This document shows positions 35,890-48,109 of a stretch of DNA of 64,000 nt, piece after piece. Each line of letters opens with the position of its first letter. The stretch's first letter is position 1. The notes beneath the pieces are model-generated. The model was not told where the DNA came from and made no database searches. It worked only from the letters and a program-made list of their open reading frames with translations. The DNA is from Amborella trichopoda (Eukaryota; Streptophyta; Magnoliopsida; Amborellales; Amborellaceae): the NCBI RefSeq assembly GCF_000471905.2, contig NW_006499751.1, forward strand, positions 2,378,685-2,442,684, written 5' to 3'. Both the position numbers and the translations under genes were made by a program.

Positions 35890-38800
35890 TTGGCGTCAAA
35901 CAGAATCACTCTTGAACGTGCTTCCCTATTGGCAGCGGTTCAGTGTTCGGGCAGCTACTATGACTGTTGCTCCAATACAATAAAGGTATTGCTGGAGACA
36001 TGGAGCCATGTTAGTAACACCTGGCTTCTTGGTCATGGCGAGGCGGGAATCTCTTTACTAGATCTTCATTTCATTGGAGGTCTCTTGATGATCGGGGCTA
36101 TGTATGACGAGTTTGTGCCCCCGAACTCAGTCATCTTCGATGGTGCCAACTTAGGGGATGAAGAGCCGCTGGCCAGTCTTCAAAAGATCTTTGAGGTATA
36201 CCAATCAATTGTCAGCCGCTCTAACAATGGCAGGGTCACCTTTATAGAATGGGTGAAATTCTCTTGTGGGGATTGTCTTGAAGGTGGTTAGGGCACCCAG
36301 AAAGGGAAAGGGAAGGCAGTTGCAAGGGAGACACCTCCCGTATATCAACTTGAGACCGATGATGACCATGTTTTCTTGGCCGCATACCTGGCCCTATTCT
36401 TGTGCAAATTCATGCTTCCTAAATGAGGGGATGACATTCGTCCAGGCGTACTCTACGTGACTTGTGACATGGCTCAAGGGAGTGAGTATGCCCTTGCTCA
36501 GCCGGTCTTATGCAACATATACCATGGCTTGCGAGCCATCTCCCGTGGAAAGGCCTACAAGAGGAAAGAGAGAGGGAACAACATTGTTGGAGGAGAAGGT
36601 TTTCTCGGAGATTTTAAAACTCCATTCCCTGTGCATTACATGTACGGGTGGCTGGGGACCTATTTCCCTGATACCTACGTCAAGCATCAGTGTTCAGGAG
36701 ATAAACTGTGGCCGTTCTTGATGAGGATCGCAAATCAAAGGGTTATCTTCCATACCCCAGGAGAAGCTCGGGGTCTGTTCGGGAATGATTCTTTGAACAT
36801 GAGGCGGGTTCCCTTTCCGGTGGGGAACTTCACCAACCGTGCTTTCGTCGATACGTTGGGGAAGGAATTGGGCGGTGCCCCCACAATGACTAAGGAGATC
36901 ATGTTCATCCTAAGTATCAGAGGGGGAGTGTTACCCTACCGAACTCCACACAGTGCCCGGTAAGAGGGGTATTTACCCCACCGCTATGCTCGTCAGCATG
37001 GACTTGATCAGAGCTGCCGCTTCTCGCTATTCTTCGAAAAGCATCAGAATAATTAGAACAAGGGGGAGATGGAAGATTTGGGAACTTTCTGTGCATGTTG
37101 GCTGCCAGAGCATATACGGACCGCTTGGTCCATGTGTCTAGAGATGACAGAAACCAGCAAATACATCATACCTCACTTCAGCAGAAGGGTTCGGACGACG
37201 AAGGCCTATGCGAACTGGTGGAGAATCACCAGTAAGGGGTATTGGGATAAGGATCACCCTTGGAAAGGGGTGAATGGTAACTGGTGTCAGGACACTAGGC
37301 AAAGGAGGCTGGTGGATGCTCCTGCTCCCGACACGGTGTTCGCCTTGGATTATCCCTCGAACTGGCTGGCTTTAGGGCTTCCGCAAGAGATAGCAGCTGA
37401 TGAGGCCTCGTCTGAATTCCTTGCAATGAAGACAATGACTGGGAGTGTCTTCGATAATCTTAGCTCGATCTTTGAATGGGATGAGGGGCGACAAGTCCCT
37501 GATTATGAGAAGCATCCACCACAGGATTTGAATGCCCTAATTGGGAGCAATCCCCATGGCAAATTGGCTAGAGGGCCTTCGCAGGGAGGTGGATCTGAGG
37601 CAGCAGCTTTTACTCCAATAGAGGGAAAGAAAAGAAAGTGTCCGACTGCTGCGGACACCAGTGCAACGTCTTCAGCTAGTGGGCGTATTAGGAGGCGGAA
37701 GAGCAACAAGCTTCTTGTGGTCTGCATTAAGAGGTAGCCCTTCCTCTTTTGATCTTTTAAGAATTCTTCTAGTATCACCCTTTGTGCTTTCTGAACCATC
37801 TTCTGCTTATGCTGAAATGTTTTCTTCTTCTTCAGAAACTGAGGCAGACAACTTCGACCGCTCTGAGCCTACGGACATTACTTCTGATCGGGAGGTGACC
37901 CAAGATCTTAGGGAGGCACCCCCAGATCTTAGGGAGGTGCCCTTGAGTCCAGGGGTAGTTCCTGAGTCAGAGGGGGCTCGGATGGAGACTAAGGAGGATG
38001 AAAGCCCTGAAGCAATTACTCTAGAGAGGGGTTCTGATGTCGATGTAGCCTCCATGCATGAGGAGTTTAGTGCCTCGACCGAGGCAGGGGCCCTGACTCA
38101 CAGAGAAGAACCTGAAGTTGATGATTTGCCTAAGCACCAAGAGGTTGCCGATCCCATGATCCCGAGTCATGAAGATGAGGGGACTGAGCTCTTTATGGCC
38201 GAGGTTCTGGCTGTTGAAGGCAAGGGCCAAGTGGAGGAAGCCATCACTAGGGATGATTCGACTGGCGAAGGCCAAAGAGAGGGGATTCTCGAACTTGGTG
38301 ATGCTAAGGTGACAGTTCAGGAGGGTGAAGAGCAAGGGGAATAGGTTCCTTTACAGCATGTTGGGACAGAAGTAGAGGTCCCCATAAGAGATGGTCAAGA
38401 CAGCAAGGCTGACATCAAAGAGCATGTGCAGGTTGAGGCAGGGGTTGCTTATGAGCCTGAAGGGCAAGAAGCTCTAAGCTTTGCCCTTGTTTCAGAGGAG
38501 CCAATGGCTCAGATGGCTATCACTTCAACAAGCACAGTCCTTGAGGTCGAGGTGTCTTCAGCAGGGGTGGCCTTAGCGGCACCGCCCAGGCCTGTTTTTT
38601 ATGGTGTTTTTAGCATGATTTAAGGCATGCTTGGAGCAGGCCTTCAAGGCTTGAGGGGGTTGCCTTTCTATGAGCTAGGAGAAGGTTTGGTCAGGCTGAG
38701 GGAGTTTGCTGCGACTATTACGGTCTGGATGGCGCCAGAGGTGCTTTCCCATTTTGATGCAACTCTAAACGAGTTGAAGAGATGGAGGTTGGGAGTGCTG

Positions 38801-39095
38801 CAGCATGAGGAAGAAACCAGAAGGGCAGCTCCTTGGAAGAGTCGATCTTACATAGTCGCGAGAAGATCGATGCTTGTATCGAGAAGAAAGCCTCTATAAC
38901 CGGCCGTCAGTAGGAACTCAAGAGGGAGGCGCAAGGAAGCTTCAAGAGAATGATTAAAGTCCAAGAGGCAATGTGAATACTGAAACATGAATGCGTGGGC
39001 CTTGAGATGGATATGGCTTAGAGGAAAGCCATGGCGGCCTCTAACCAGCATGGCGACTCCACTGGGGAGTTACTATCCCTTAGTCAGATCGTACT
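35890..39095 (+). pseudogene. Extra ORF of T1: plant mobile domain plus coiled-coil tail
   Basis: The first part (35.9-37.4 kb) resembles the plant mobile domain ('aminotransferase-like'): GHGEAGISLLDLHFIGG, then MYDEFVPPN, then HYMYGWLGTYFPDTYVK, and a W-rich stretch near 37200. A basic segment (KKRKCPT, GRIRRRKSNK, 37625-37710) may be a nuclear signal. A Ser/Glu-rich acidic region covers about 37.8-38.6 kb. The tail (38627-39095) includes LPFYELGEGLVRLREFAATI and HFDATLNELKRWR and matches the T2 ORF at 48.7-48.95 kb. Broken, about six breaks. Such extra ORFs are known in Tat-lineage elements; their role is unknown. A captured host gene is the alternative. Confidence 0.65.
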
Positions 39096-40510
39096 TGTTT
39101 GGCTAGTTTCTTCTTTTGTTTTATGTTTTTCACACTTCTGACTTCCGGGTTCTGTAACCCATTCATCAAGATCAGGGATTTTCTTATCCTCACATCCACG
39201 AGTGTCCCTAGGAAACAAGTTCCTCGAACTTTGTTCCCAACCCTCCTTTTGAGCAAAGACCTCGGCCCTAGCTCCCAAGTCTTAACCTGGATTGGTGTGA
39301 GGAGGGACTTAAAGGTCCCTAACTCCCTATCTCTTAGCTCTGGTGGAACTTCTGTCAAGGCCCCTTGCATCGGCAGCACATCTGTTGCCACACACATCAC
39401 GCACCTTGCCACTTGCAAGTCACTTGCCGGTCGTATTGCTGAGGTACACCGGAAGGCCGCCCAATCCCTTTTTGTAAAAGGCAAACAAGTTGCCATTCCT
39501 TGTGTGGGTCGCCGCAAGGCTACCCCCTACATTCTTGCACCACCACGAGTCTCTATCCCTAGAGGCTCGACACATCGAGGCAGAGACACTGGGGCCTCCA
39601 CCTCTAGCACACACCATAAGGATCGTGGGTCATCCACTCGAGCCACACCTTGGGGCAACCCTATATTACTTTGAGTCAGCGTCTAGGATAAGACCTCCTA
39701 AGGCCAGGTCCTGCACACGTTGTTCACATGCATCCCACAGCTCGGGCAACGTCGTCGTTGCGCCAACCCTAGTACACGAAAGATGAACCCCTCGTCCTCC
39801 TACTCAGCACACATTAGCACACCCTGTAAGAGGTAGGCTCCCACCCGTTCTCTTATAGACACTTGCTCGCAGTTCTTGGCCTGCTAAGGTCAGACCACTT
39901 TCTCAAGCCCGGGCTAACCCCCAAGTCACAAGTGATCCTTCTTCAAGGGGCGCACATGCGTCTCTGCCATAGACAACCCCTCACCCTAGACTCAGGGGTC
40001 CTCATGAGTCAACGCCTACTCCTCCTACTTCAAGCAAGCACCTCCAACCTTAGTACTCCAAGACCTTCCCCAAGCGTACCATCCCAAACCAGCCTCGTCA
40101 TCTCGATCATGTCTTTGGAGCTCATAAGAGAGCTCGAGGCAAAGACCTGATGGAAGATCGACCCCTTCATCCTCCCCGGCTTAAGATGACTCCAGTCCCT
40201 GACCCTCATCCTTCATTGCACCTGATGAAGACAACTCTCTCTTGTGCAAGAAGGGCTGATCTACCGCATTCCCAGTCACAGTTCTGGAGCGAGGTCCATT
40301 GAAACCTCAAAGCTAAATGCGATAGAGGTCTACAAATTCTGACAAAGGCGGTCGAGGCAACCAGCTCTGATAATCTTCTTCGCTTGAACCCCTTATACCC
40401 CCTTCAGATAACGAAGCCTTAAGAAGAAGTACATGAGCCTTGCACTACGGTTAGCGTTGTAGAAAAGGACCTAGCCACTCAGCAGCCACGGTCCCAAGAC
40501 TATTGAGAAC
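39096..40510 (+). other. T1 sequence between extra ORF and gag
   Basis: C-rich, with many short ORFs but no recognised domain. It may be leader or decayed gag N-terminus. From about 40.5 kb it becomes similar to the T3 gag start (63.9-64.0 kb, minus). Confidence 0.45.
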
Positions 40511-40518
40511 CGGTCCTC

Positions 40519-42260
40519 ATGCCATTGACATATAAGACTCGAGCCCAGTCGGGGCTTGCTAACCCCCTGTTGATCGATTTGCTGCGCACGACCTGTCAAG
40601 TTTGCAAGCCCTCAACTGCAACTAAGGCTGACCTCTCAGGAGAAACAATCATTGTAATGGTTATAAATGAACCCGAGTCGCATGAGGACTGCATGAACAA
40701 GTTCGAAGATATGGTGCACACAATGATGGAGAAGATAGATCGTATAGACGTTGCACCACAATTTTCTAACCATGAGGTCAATTCCCATCACTCAGATGGT
40801 GCACCTCCAAGGCAGCCCCTTCCCTTTGCCTCACAGGACAATTCTGTCCCTCACCCCATCCACAGGCAGACATCGATGCTATGGTTACCCATAGCTTAAA
40901 GAACAAATAAATTTCGGGGATACAGGGTGCAACGCCTTATCAAAGGCCGTACCCTTCATACATTAACCAGGTGTCGTTTCCCTCAGATTACAAGAAAGGG
41001 AGGTTTCCCCTATTCAACAGAACCACGTCACCGAATTTGTATATCGCCCACTTCTAAGCAATGTGTCGAGAGATAGCTGCTAATGGGAGTTCCTTCTTCG
41101 TCAGTGATTTGGGAATCAGTGGTATGCTCGACTTCCCCCAAATTTGGTGCATACTTGAGAGGAAATGGAGAAACTCTTTCACCAGCGCTTCTACGAGCTC
41201 AAGAGAGAGGTTCAAATCATCGAGCTTCTCACCTTGACCCAAGGTCCTGATGAGCCCGTTGACTAGTTCATATCAAGATGGAGAAATTTGGCTGCTCACC
41301 ATCTCAATCTTATGCCTGAAAAGGAAGCAGTTCAAACTTGTGTGCAGAACATGCGACCTGAAATTGCTCTACATGTTGAGGCCTCCAATCTGACTTCCAT
41401 GTCAGAGCTGATCTCCAAATCGGTCTGCATAGAAAGCCTATCACGCCACCATGGCGGGTCACGAAAACCGTCTGCAAGCTCGGGAAACAATCGGGACAAT
41501 GGTAGCTCTCAGACTAACACCTGGGGCAACTAACAAAAAGGAGTGATCAGTGCAGTTGTCACGATCACTGATCCAAAGAAGGTTCCCTCCCAAACTTTGG
41601 ACCTCTCCAAGCGCATGAGCACAACAAAGACAACGCCTCAGGCAGACAAGCAACAACAGTTATATAATCGAGTACCCCCACCCGCAAATCTTATTCGGGA
41701 AGATTATTAGACTAAGCATAGGAACAAGGTTTACCCCTTTGAGAAGGAATGGGTCCCTGCACTATACTGATTATTGCTTGAACAAAACATGATTAAGCTT
41801 CCAGAGACCAAGTTCCCTGATCAAGCCAGACTCGATACCCAAGGGAATTATTGTGCTTACCATCGAAGGATTAACTACCCTACAGATGATTGCTACATGT
41901 TGAAAGACATTATCGAGGCCCTGATTCAGAAGGGCTAGATAAAACTTGAAGAACTAAAGAAGGCATTCGGGACAACATAAGCCTCTCACGCAGTAACAAT
42001 CCAAGTGAAAGATGAAGTGCCTGACCTCCTTCGCGCCCTGTTTGTCATGATGCTTCAAGAATGCCTCATCACACCAAAGCCAGCAAGGCAGCCCTGATGC
42101 CTTGCTCAGGGAACTGAGAACCATTGGTGCTCGTACCATCAAATATGGGGCCACGACTTGAGTCAATGCTCCATTTTCCATGATATAGTTGCAAAGAAAA
42201 TTAGAGATGCCAAGAGTCTTACAACGTTCCAAAAAGTGATTCTCAAATCACTGCTCCACC
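40519..42260 (+). pseudogene. T1 gag
   Basis: Capsid-type gag of Tat elements. An N-terminal stretch at 40519-40900 is like T3's at 63.96-63.6 kb (TRAQSG, MEKIDRID). The core has the reading FISRWRNLAAHH (~41270), and the C-terminal part has YCAYHRRINYPTDDCYMLKD (41852-41911), matched in T3 by YCAYHRMLGHLIQECFTLKD. Broken in several places. Confidence 0.75.
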
Positions 42261-42269
42261 AGTACGAGG

Positions 42270-43480
42270 GGACCTCGTGACACAAGTCTTGAGCGAAGAT
42301 CACTCAGATCCTGATGAGCCCCCAACGTCTCAACCATGGATAATCCATCATGGGTGGAGCAGACTCAAGTCCTTAAGGAGAGAAGTAGTTCATCAAGCTA
42401 GAGCAGTTCATAAACCTAGCGAGACGGATCAACCGCTGCCAATGAAAACCAGGAGATGACGAGCACCATGGGCTGCTCGTCAGAGAAACAAGACTGCTCA
42501 ACCGCTAATTGAGTAGATATTTCTCAGGCCTCTTCCCCCATTACCGACCTTGCAGGACTTCATCCTCGACACGATCTTCCTCACTTCCTTACCCCATCAA
42601 GAGGATGTACCCGAGCCATCTTCTACTCAGAGTACGTCCAATGAGGGTGACGACATTAAAATCACCCCCCAACGGTCTAAGCAGGGGAAATACCTAAAAG
42701 ACTCCCTGCACACGTCCAATTCTGGTGATGGCACAAAAAGCTGCCAAGATCGGTCGGATGAGGGGAACGAACTTAAAAGTCCCTCACTTACTGACCCTTC
42801 TCCTACTTCTTCTTCTGCTTCTCATCCTTCCTCTTTTATGTCTCTTGCAGGTACAACCTTGAAGTGTCCGGACTTCGAGGCCCTTGATAAAGAACTTGAA
42901 GGAACCAATATAAGCAGGATGCACAGGAGGCGGTTGAAAAAGATGCTAGCCTAGGCAGCTGGATCCTTAACTCTTGATGATGCCTTGAGCCATCTTCTTC
43001 AAAGTAGCACAAGAAGTCAAAACCAAAGAAATCCCAATGGTCCCTTAAGTCTGACTTTGAACAGAGACTGAGAGAATCAAGGGGGCAGAGCTTTTATGCT
43101 CAGGAAGCTTGCCACACAGTACATGCCTATGAAGTATCAGCTATCGTGGAGCAAACTCTGTAGGCACCCATGTAAAGACCGAGCAATTCATATGAAGATG
43201 CTACTGGCCCCACGATCGTTGAATCCCAATTTCCCTGTAACTATCAAGTCAAACTCCTGCAGCCTGATATCTATCAATGTTTGAGGTTGACCCATCTGTC
43301 CCTCAGTCCGAGAAAGGTGCATAAATCATGACCTACCTCAGAACTCTATTAGAAGCAGAGATGTCAGGATCATCGATCTCTGCGCTTGAGGTTACTCTGA
43401 GTCCAATGATGAAGAGTTGCAAGAGGCCCCAGAAGAATGGGAAGAAGGTGGTCAAGCCACCGCTAATGAGCTCGAAGAGA
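42270..43480 (+). pseudogene. T1 gag-pol linker with internal repeats
   Basis: Starts with PPTSQPWIIHHGWSRLKSLR, paralleled in T3 by PSTSQPWQIYQGRNTMKSMR (60060-60000, minus). At 42630-42790 two units of about 25 residues (EGDDIKITPQRSKQGKYLKD, then SGDGTKSCQDRSDEGNELKS) repeat. T3 has the same repeats at 59520-59720. Retropepsin motifs could not be picked out here. Confidence 0.6.
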
Positions 43481-43489
43481 TAAATCTTG

Positions 43490-44095
43490 GAGACGAAGCC
43501 AACCCCAGGCCCACTTTCATCTTGGTGAATATGTCTCTAGAAGAGAAGGAGAACCTTACTGCCTTCTTGCGAGCTAACCGAGACGTCTTTGCCTAGCAGT
43601 ACCACGAGATTCCTGGTCCCTCAAGTTGAGTTCACCGTCTTAGCATTGACCCAACCGTCAAACCTGTCAAGCAAAAATCAAGGAGATTCAAGCTTGACCT
43701 CGAATTGCAAATAGACGTTGAAGTGACCAAGCTCAGGTTAGAAGGTTTAATTCATGAAGTCAAGTACTCAAAGTGGCTGGCAAATGTTGTCCAAGTTAAG
43801 AAGAAGAACGGCCAAATTAGAGTTTTGCATTGACTTTCGCGACTTGAATATAACCTGTCCCTAGGATGACTTCCCATTGCCATTCACCGAGATGCTTATT
43901 GACTCTACGACTCACTGTCAAATCTTTTCCTTCATGGATGGATACTCCGGGTATGATCAAATACCGATGGCACCAGAAGATAAGGAAGCCACCAAGTTCT
44001 TGACTCCAAAAGGTCCTCTGCTACACAATGATGCCTTTTGGATTGAAGAATGCTGGTGCCGCATATCAGAGGGTAATGACAACCATCCATGAGAA
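43490..44095 (+). pseudogene. T1 reverse transcriptase, N-terminal part
   Basis: Contains DDFPLPFTEMLIDSTTHCQI (43866-43925) and FSFMDGYSGYDQIPMAPEDK (43926-43985), the palm start of Tat-lineage gypsy RT. It is preceded by the connector with NLTAFLRANRDVF. The sequence stops matching RT at about 44.1 kb where T2-like sequence begins. Broken, a few breaks. Confidence 0.85.
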
Positions 44096-45349
44096 ACTTG
44101 TGATCTTTGATTCAAGATCACACTCATTTCCCAATGTTTTTCTTTAATTTCTTTGCTACATATTGACGAGCAAGTCGTCATGAATATTTGGCAAGGAACG
44201 TGACTCGATTTGGTGGTCGAATGACCGTTTTCCAAATTAGGTATTTTGGCTGGAGTTTGCTTTCTGGTGGTCAGAAAGTGTAGCAAATTTATCCTTGTTG
44301 TGCAACGAATCTAACTGTTCATTACAAACGAGGTTCAGCTTGGGTGAAGCCCTTGACGTTGTGGTCGCAACGGGTCTAGTTTCAGGCCGATATGACATGT
44401 GAGCGTCGTGATGTGGCTGCTCGATCAAGGAGCACACTTGCTGGAAATTCTGCAATTTTACTTTTAATCGTGAGCATCTCTCTAGGGTTTTTCTAGGCTT
44501 GGGCCATTCCGTGGGGCGTGCCATATATCGATTGGGCCAATGAGATGAACACGCTCCCAAAATTTGGGCTCATTTCGACCTAGGACGAGAAACATACGAG
44601 CATCCAAAGTTCAGCTCGAAGTTGAAAAACACAATTTTCATTGATGGAAATTGATTCACTGAGGGTGCACCAGAATAGTGCGTGCCCTTAGCCATAACTT
44701 GGTCAAAAAAATGTCTGATCAAGTCGAAACTTGGTACCTGGGGGTTTTCGGATGTTCTAGATGTAATGACGGTGGTCCCATGGTTGTTTGGCGTTTCGGT
44801 GATGGGGACATAGTTATAAGGTCAAATTTCAGCGCGTTAGATGCCGAATTTTGAGAACTGTTTTTGCATCTGATCTGCCTTAACATCGTCAGATCACGAT
44901 AAAACTTGATAGGTGCTCTTAGGAGACCCATAGCTACATTTTTTGAACATTCTTGGGCCATTTTGAGGCTATTGGAAATCTCCCTCGGAATAAGGGCTTA
45001 TTCACTTATGACTTTTGTAGTCCACAGGCATTCTAGTACCTGCCGACCTAGGTCGCAAATTGCGCTCTCCTAATTCGTACCAGGGATACAAGTGTCAAAA
45101 AATACCCTCCAACAGCTTGCCCCACAAAATGTTGTGCTTCGAGAGAAGCGAGAAGCACAACATTCGGAATTGAAACCGGTCCTTCAGCCTTAGTTTTCTT
45201 CTTAGCCACGGGATCGACACGATCGTCAAAAGGGTACTTGTGTAAAGCTGGTTCCTAGAGGGGGACCAAGGTGTTACGACATCTGGGGGCCTTAAGGGCT
45301 TGTAGATCCAGATGTGGAGACTTTTGGGGGGAGAAGAGACTTTGTGCTA

Positions 45350-45770
45350 CCGGTGGGGGATCCCTCTGGGAAGGCTCATCACACGTCGGGACCTTGGATG
45401 CTGGTGGGGGACCCCTCTGGGAAGGCCCATCATCCACGTCAAGCGATTTTATTTTTGGTTCCAACAACTGAGGGCGCTACTTAAGGGCTTGTAGACTTAG
45501 TCTGTCAGAATCCAGGCTTGTCTAGAAGTCGGGGGCCATGTTTAAGGGCTTTCTTCTCAATTAGTCATATTTTTTGTGTACCTTCTCATGGGGGACCCAT
45601 CTGGGAAGGCCCATAATCCATGTCAGAGGCTTTTGTTTTGCTATCGGTGGGGGACCCCTCTGAAAAGGCCCATCATCCACGTCGGGAGCTTGTTTGGCTG
45701 TTGGTGGGGGACGCCTTTGAGAAAGCCCATCATCAATGTCAAGAGCTTTGCTTTGGATAGACAGCCAAGG
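45350..45770 (+). repeat. GGTGGGGGACCCCTCTGGGA repeats
   Basis: Five units with core GGTGGGGGACCCCTCTGGGA followed by AGGCCCATCATCCACGTCA: near 45350, 45404, 45588, 45647 and 45702. Closest spacing is about 55-60 bp. They create overlapping ORFs on both strands that are not genes. Confidence 0.88.
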
Positions 45771-46519
45771 AGCATTTGGTGGGAGTTTCTTGGTTTGCTT
45801 TGACAAGCAGGGTACCTCTTTGGCGGGGCGGACTCTTTGGGGTGTGGATCACTATGCTTAGTCAAGGGTCTCTGGTGGCCGGCCTGAAATGTCTAGACTG
45901 AAACAACAATCAGGAACCTTGAGGAGGCTTCACCCTGAAGTTGGTGGCAGGTTTTGACCTGGTTTGACAATTTCTTACCTTTGGGGGCATCTTTGGCATG
46001 CCGCGGTGGCTTTGGTATTTTTGGTTGACCTTTTGGGAATGGGGTCCTTTAGCGTGGAACCATGCTTGTTATCTTGGCGATTCTTCTGACTTCTGGGTCC
46101 TTTCATGAACGGACTCAGACTGTTGGAGTTTTCTTGAAGCTCTTCTTTTGGGGTCTCAATAGCAGGGTATTCTAGTATCGAGGATATTTCTTGGAGTGCT
46201 GGCTGAAGCTGCTTATAGAGGCGAGAGCTGCATCAACCTGTTTATTAGTCCGAGTGCCCTTTCAAGTTTCCACTTGGACAGGGGGGTGGTGCCGTAAAGA
46301 CGGTTTTCAGCAACCTCCTTTTTATTGGGCGCTTTTACCCATGACCTCATGGTCATATCCACCCTTTTTTCATTTTTGGTCATGGTGCCCTTTCAGGTTT
46401 TCACCGCGCTTGGTTTTTATTATGGAATGCTTTTACTCATGGTTTCGTGACCATGTCCGTCTGTCATTTTTACTCATGGTGTCCTTTTGGGTTTTCATCA
46501 TGCCTATTTTTCAATGGGG

Positions 46520-47102
46520 GCGTGTTTAAGGTCATGCCTCTGGGACCTGGGCTATGATTTAAGGTCATATAGCCTTGACCATTGTGCAAAGCAGTTTAAC
46601 GTCATGCGGCCAGGATGTGTGATACAGTTTAAGGTCATATTACTTGGACCATGGCTATGCAGTTTAGGGTCTTGCAGCACGGACCGTTGTGCAAAGCAGT
46701 TTATTGTCATGCGACCAGGACATGTGCTATAGTTTAAGGTCATATAGCTAGATCGTTGTGCGAAGCAGTTTAATGTCATGTGGCCAGGACCTGCGCTACA
46801 GTTTAAGGTCGTATAACTTGGACCGTTGTGCGAAGTAGTTTAACGTCATGCAACCAGGACGTGCACTAAAGTTTAAGGTCGTATAACTTGGACCATTGTG
46901 TGAAGCAGTTTAATACCATGGGGTCAGGACATGTGCTACAGTTTAAGGTCGTATAACTTGGACCGTTGTACGAAGCAGTTTAACATCATGCGGCCAGGAC
47001 GAGCGCTACAGTTTAAGGTCGTATAACTTGGATCGTGGTGCGAAGAAATTTAACGTCATGCGACCAGGATGTGTCCTGCAGTTTAAGGTCGTGTAACTCG
47101 AC
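46520..47102 (+). repeat. Minisatellite array B (GTTTAAGGTCGT core, ~70-bp dimer)
   Basis: Alternating half-units CAGTTTAAGGTCGTATAACT..GGACCGTTGTGCGAAG (~37 bp) and CAGTTTAACGTCATGCGGCC..AGGACGTGCGCTA (~33 bp), about eight dimers. Related to arrays A and C. Confidence 0.88.
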
Positions 47103-47129
47103 CTTGGGTTCAGGTGATGTAGGTGGCCC

Positions 47130-47560
47130 AATGAGAGGTGGTGAGTGTAGGTGGACTCACTGGGGAATGTGAAGTGAATAAGACTCCATGGGGAATGAGT
47201 CTGCGGATGATGGTCTGACTCACTGAGGATGAAATGGCTGGGACCATTTATAGGTAGTGGGTTCAGATGATGAAGGTGACCCACTGGGGATGAAATGGCT
47301 AGGACCATTTATAGGTAGTGGGTTCAGATGATGAAGGTGACCTAATGAGGGATGGTAGGTGCAAGAAGACTCACTGGGGATTAGGGAACAAGTGTGGCTC
47401 CCTGGTAATTAAAATGGGTCCACACATATGATGGGAGGCATGAGTGTGACTCGATGGAGTTGAAACTGTGACGAGGGACAACAGACCCAGAGGCATGAGT
47501 GAGACTTCACTGAGGAAGATGGTGGGTTCACTAAGGCTTTACTGAGGATGAAGTGTTGTG
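47130..47560 (+). repeat. Degenerate ACTCACTGGGGATGA motif run
   Basis: Repeated GTGACCCACTGGGGATGAAA and GACTCACTGGGGAAT variants, including one near-exact duplication of about 62-63 bp (~47227-47288 and ~47290-47350: GGCTAGGACCATTTATAGGT). Parallel to T1 33490-33960. Confidence 0.7.
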
Positions 47561-47689
47561 AGGGGTTCGTGAAGGGATTTGAGCCATCTTGGAGGCGGGG
47601 AGCTTGCACTTGGCAGCATGTGAGTCCACACGTGGCGGTCAGTGACTAGGGTTCACCTCAGGGATGCAAACTTGTTCGCACGGTGGCTA

Positions 47690-47850
47690 GGTGGACATGT
47701 AGAACGCACACGGCAGCCTGAGTGAGCGCATGCGATAGTCTGGGGAAGGCAGACGCGCACGACGGTTGAATGTGCACGGCGGTTGAACGTGCACAACAAT
47801 TGAATGCGTGCGACAGTAAAATGTGCATGACGATTAAACGTCCACGGAAG
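47690..47850 (+). repeat. GCACGACGGTTGAATGT tandem repeats
   Basis: About seven units of 17-19 bp with core GTGCACGGCGGTTGAAC. Similar in style to the 17-bp array at 58930-59440, but with different sequence. Confidence 0.75.
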
Positions 47851-48047
47851 ACGAGGCAGAGAGTCGTGCAAGACAGCTTGCACAGAGAGGTGCACACGGT
47901 AGCATGTGCACAGCGGGCTGGGTTGAAAGGAGTCATTCAGGTTTGAGCTTGGACCGAAACTCAATTGGGCTCGACCCATTACCGTTTGGTCTTCTGAACT
48001 CAGCTGGCATTTTCACTTTGTGAAGGGCAAGAATGGGAAACACTAGG

Positions 48048-48056
48048 TATAAAAGG
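48048..48056 (+). promoter_or_regulatory. TATA box of T2
   Basis: TATAAAAGG, aligned with the TATATAAGG of T1 at 34428 by shared flanks. Confidence 0.6.
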
Positions 48057-48109
48057 GGGTAAAACCCCTTTAATTTTTACCTTAGTGTGTTTTTTTAACG
48101 GTGGCCCTT

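Larger units (their letters stand above)
30722..44095 (+). mobile_element. Tat/Ogre-like Ty3/gypsy fossil T1
   Basis: Order on the plus strand: a repeat-rich LTR-like block (about 30.7-35.5 kb) with a TATA box at 34428; an extra ORF with a plant mobile domain and coiled-coil tail (35.9-39.1 kb); a non-coding or leader stretch (39.1-40.5 kb); gag (40.5-42.3 kb); a gag-pol linker; and the first part of reverse transcriptase to 44.1 kb. An ORF ahead of gag and very long LTRs are known for Ogre/Tat elements. RNase H, integrase and 3' LTR are not seen. The left limit is set where similarity to T2 begins (30722 vs 44181) and is uncertain. Old, with well over ten breaks. Confidence 0.8.

Noticed and set aside
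36464-36721. ORFs in other frames across the plant-mobile-domain region
   Set aside because: Shadows of the same coding region with no domain signal.
39051-39068. TGGCGACTCCACTGGGGA as a primer-binding site, preceded by CA
   Set aside because: It looks like an Ogre-type site, but it lies within the tail of the extra ORF where the reading aligns with T2, and similar words are scattered in the LTR-like blocks. It would imply an LTR of over 8 kb containing the ORF.
45255-45865. Overlapping ORFs of 60-81 codons on both strands
   Set aside because: They come from the GGTGGGGGACCCC repeat units.
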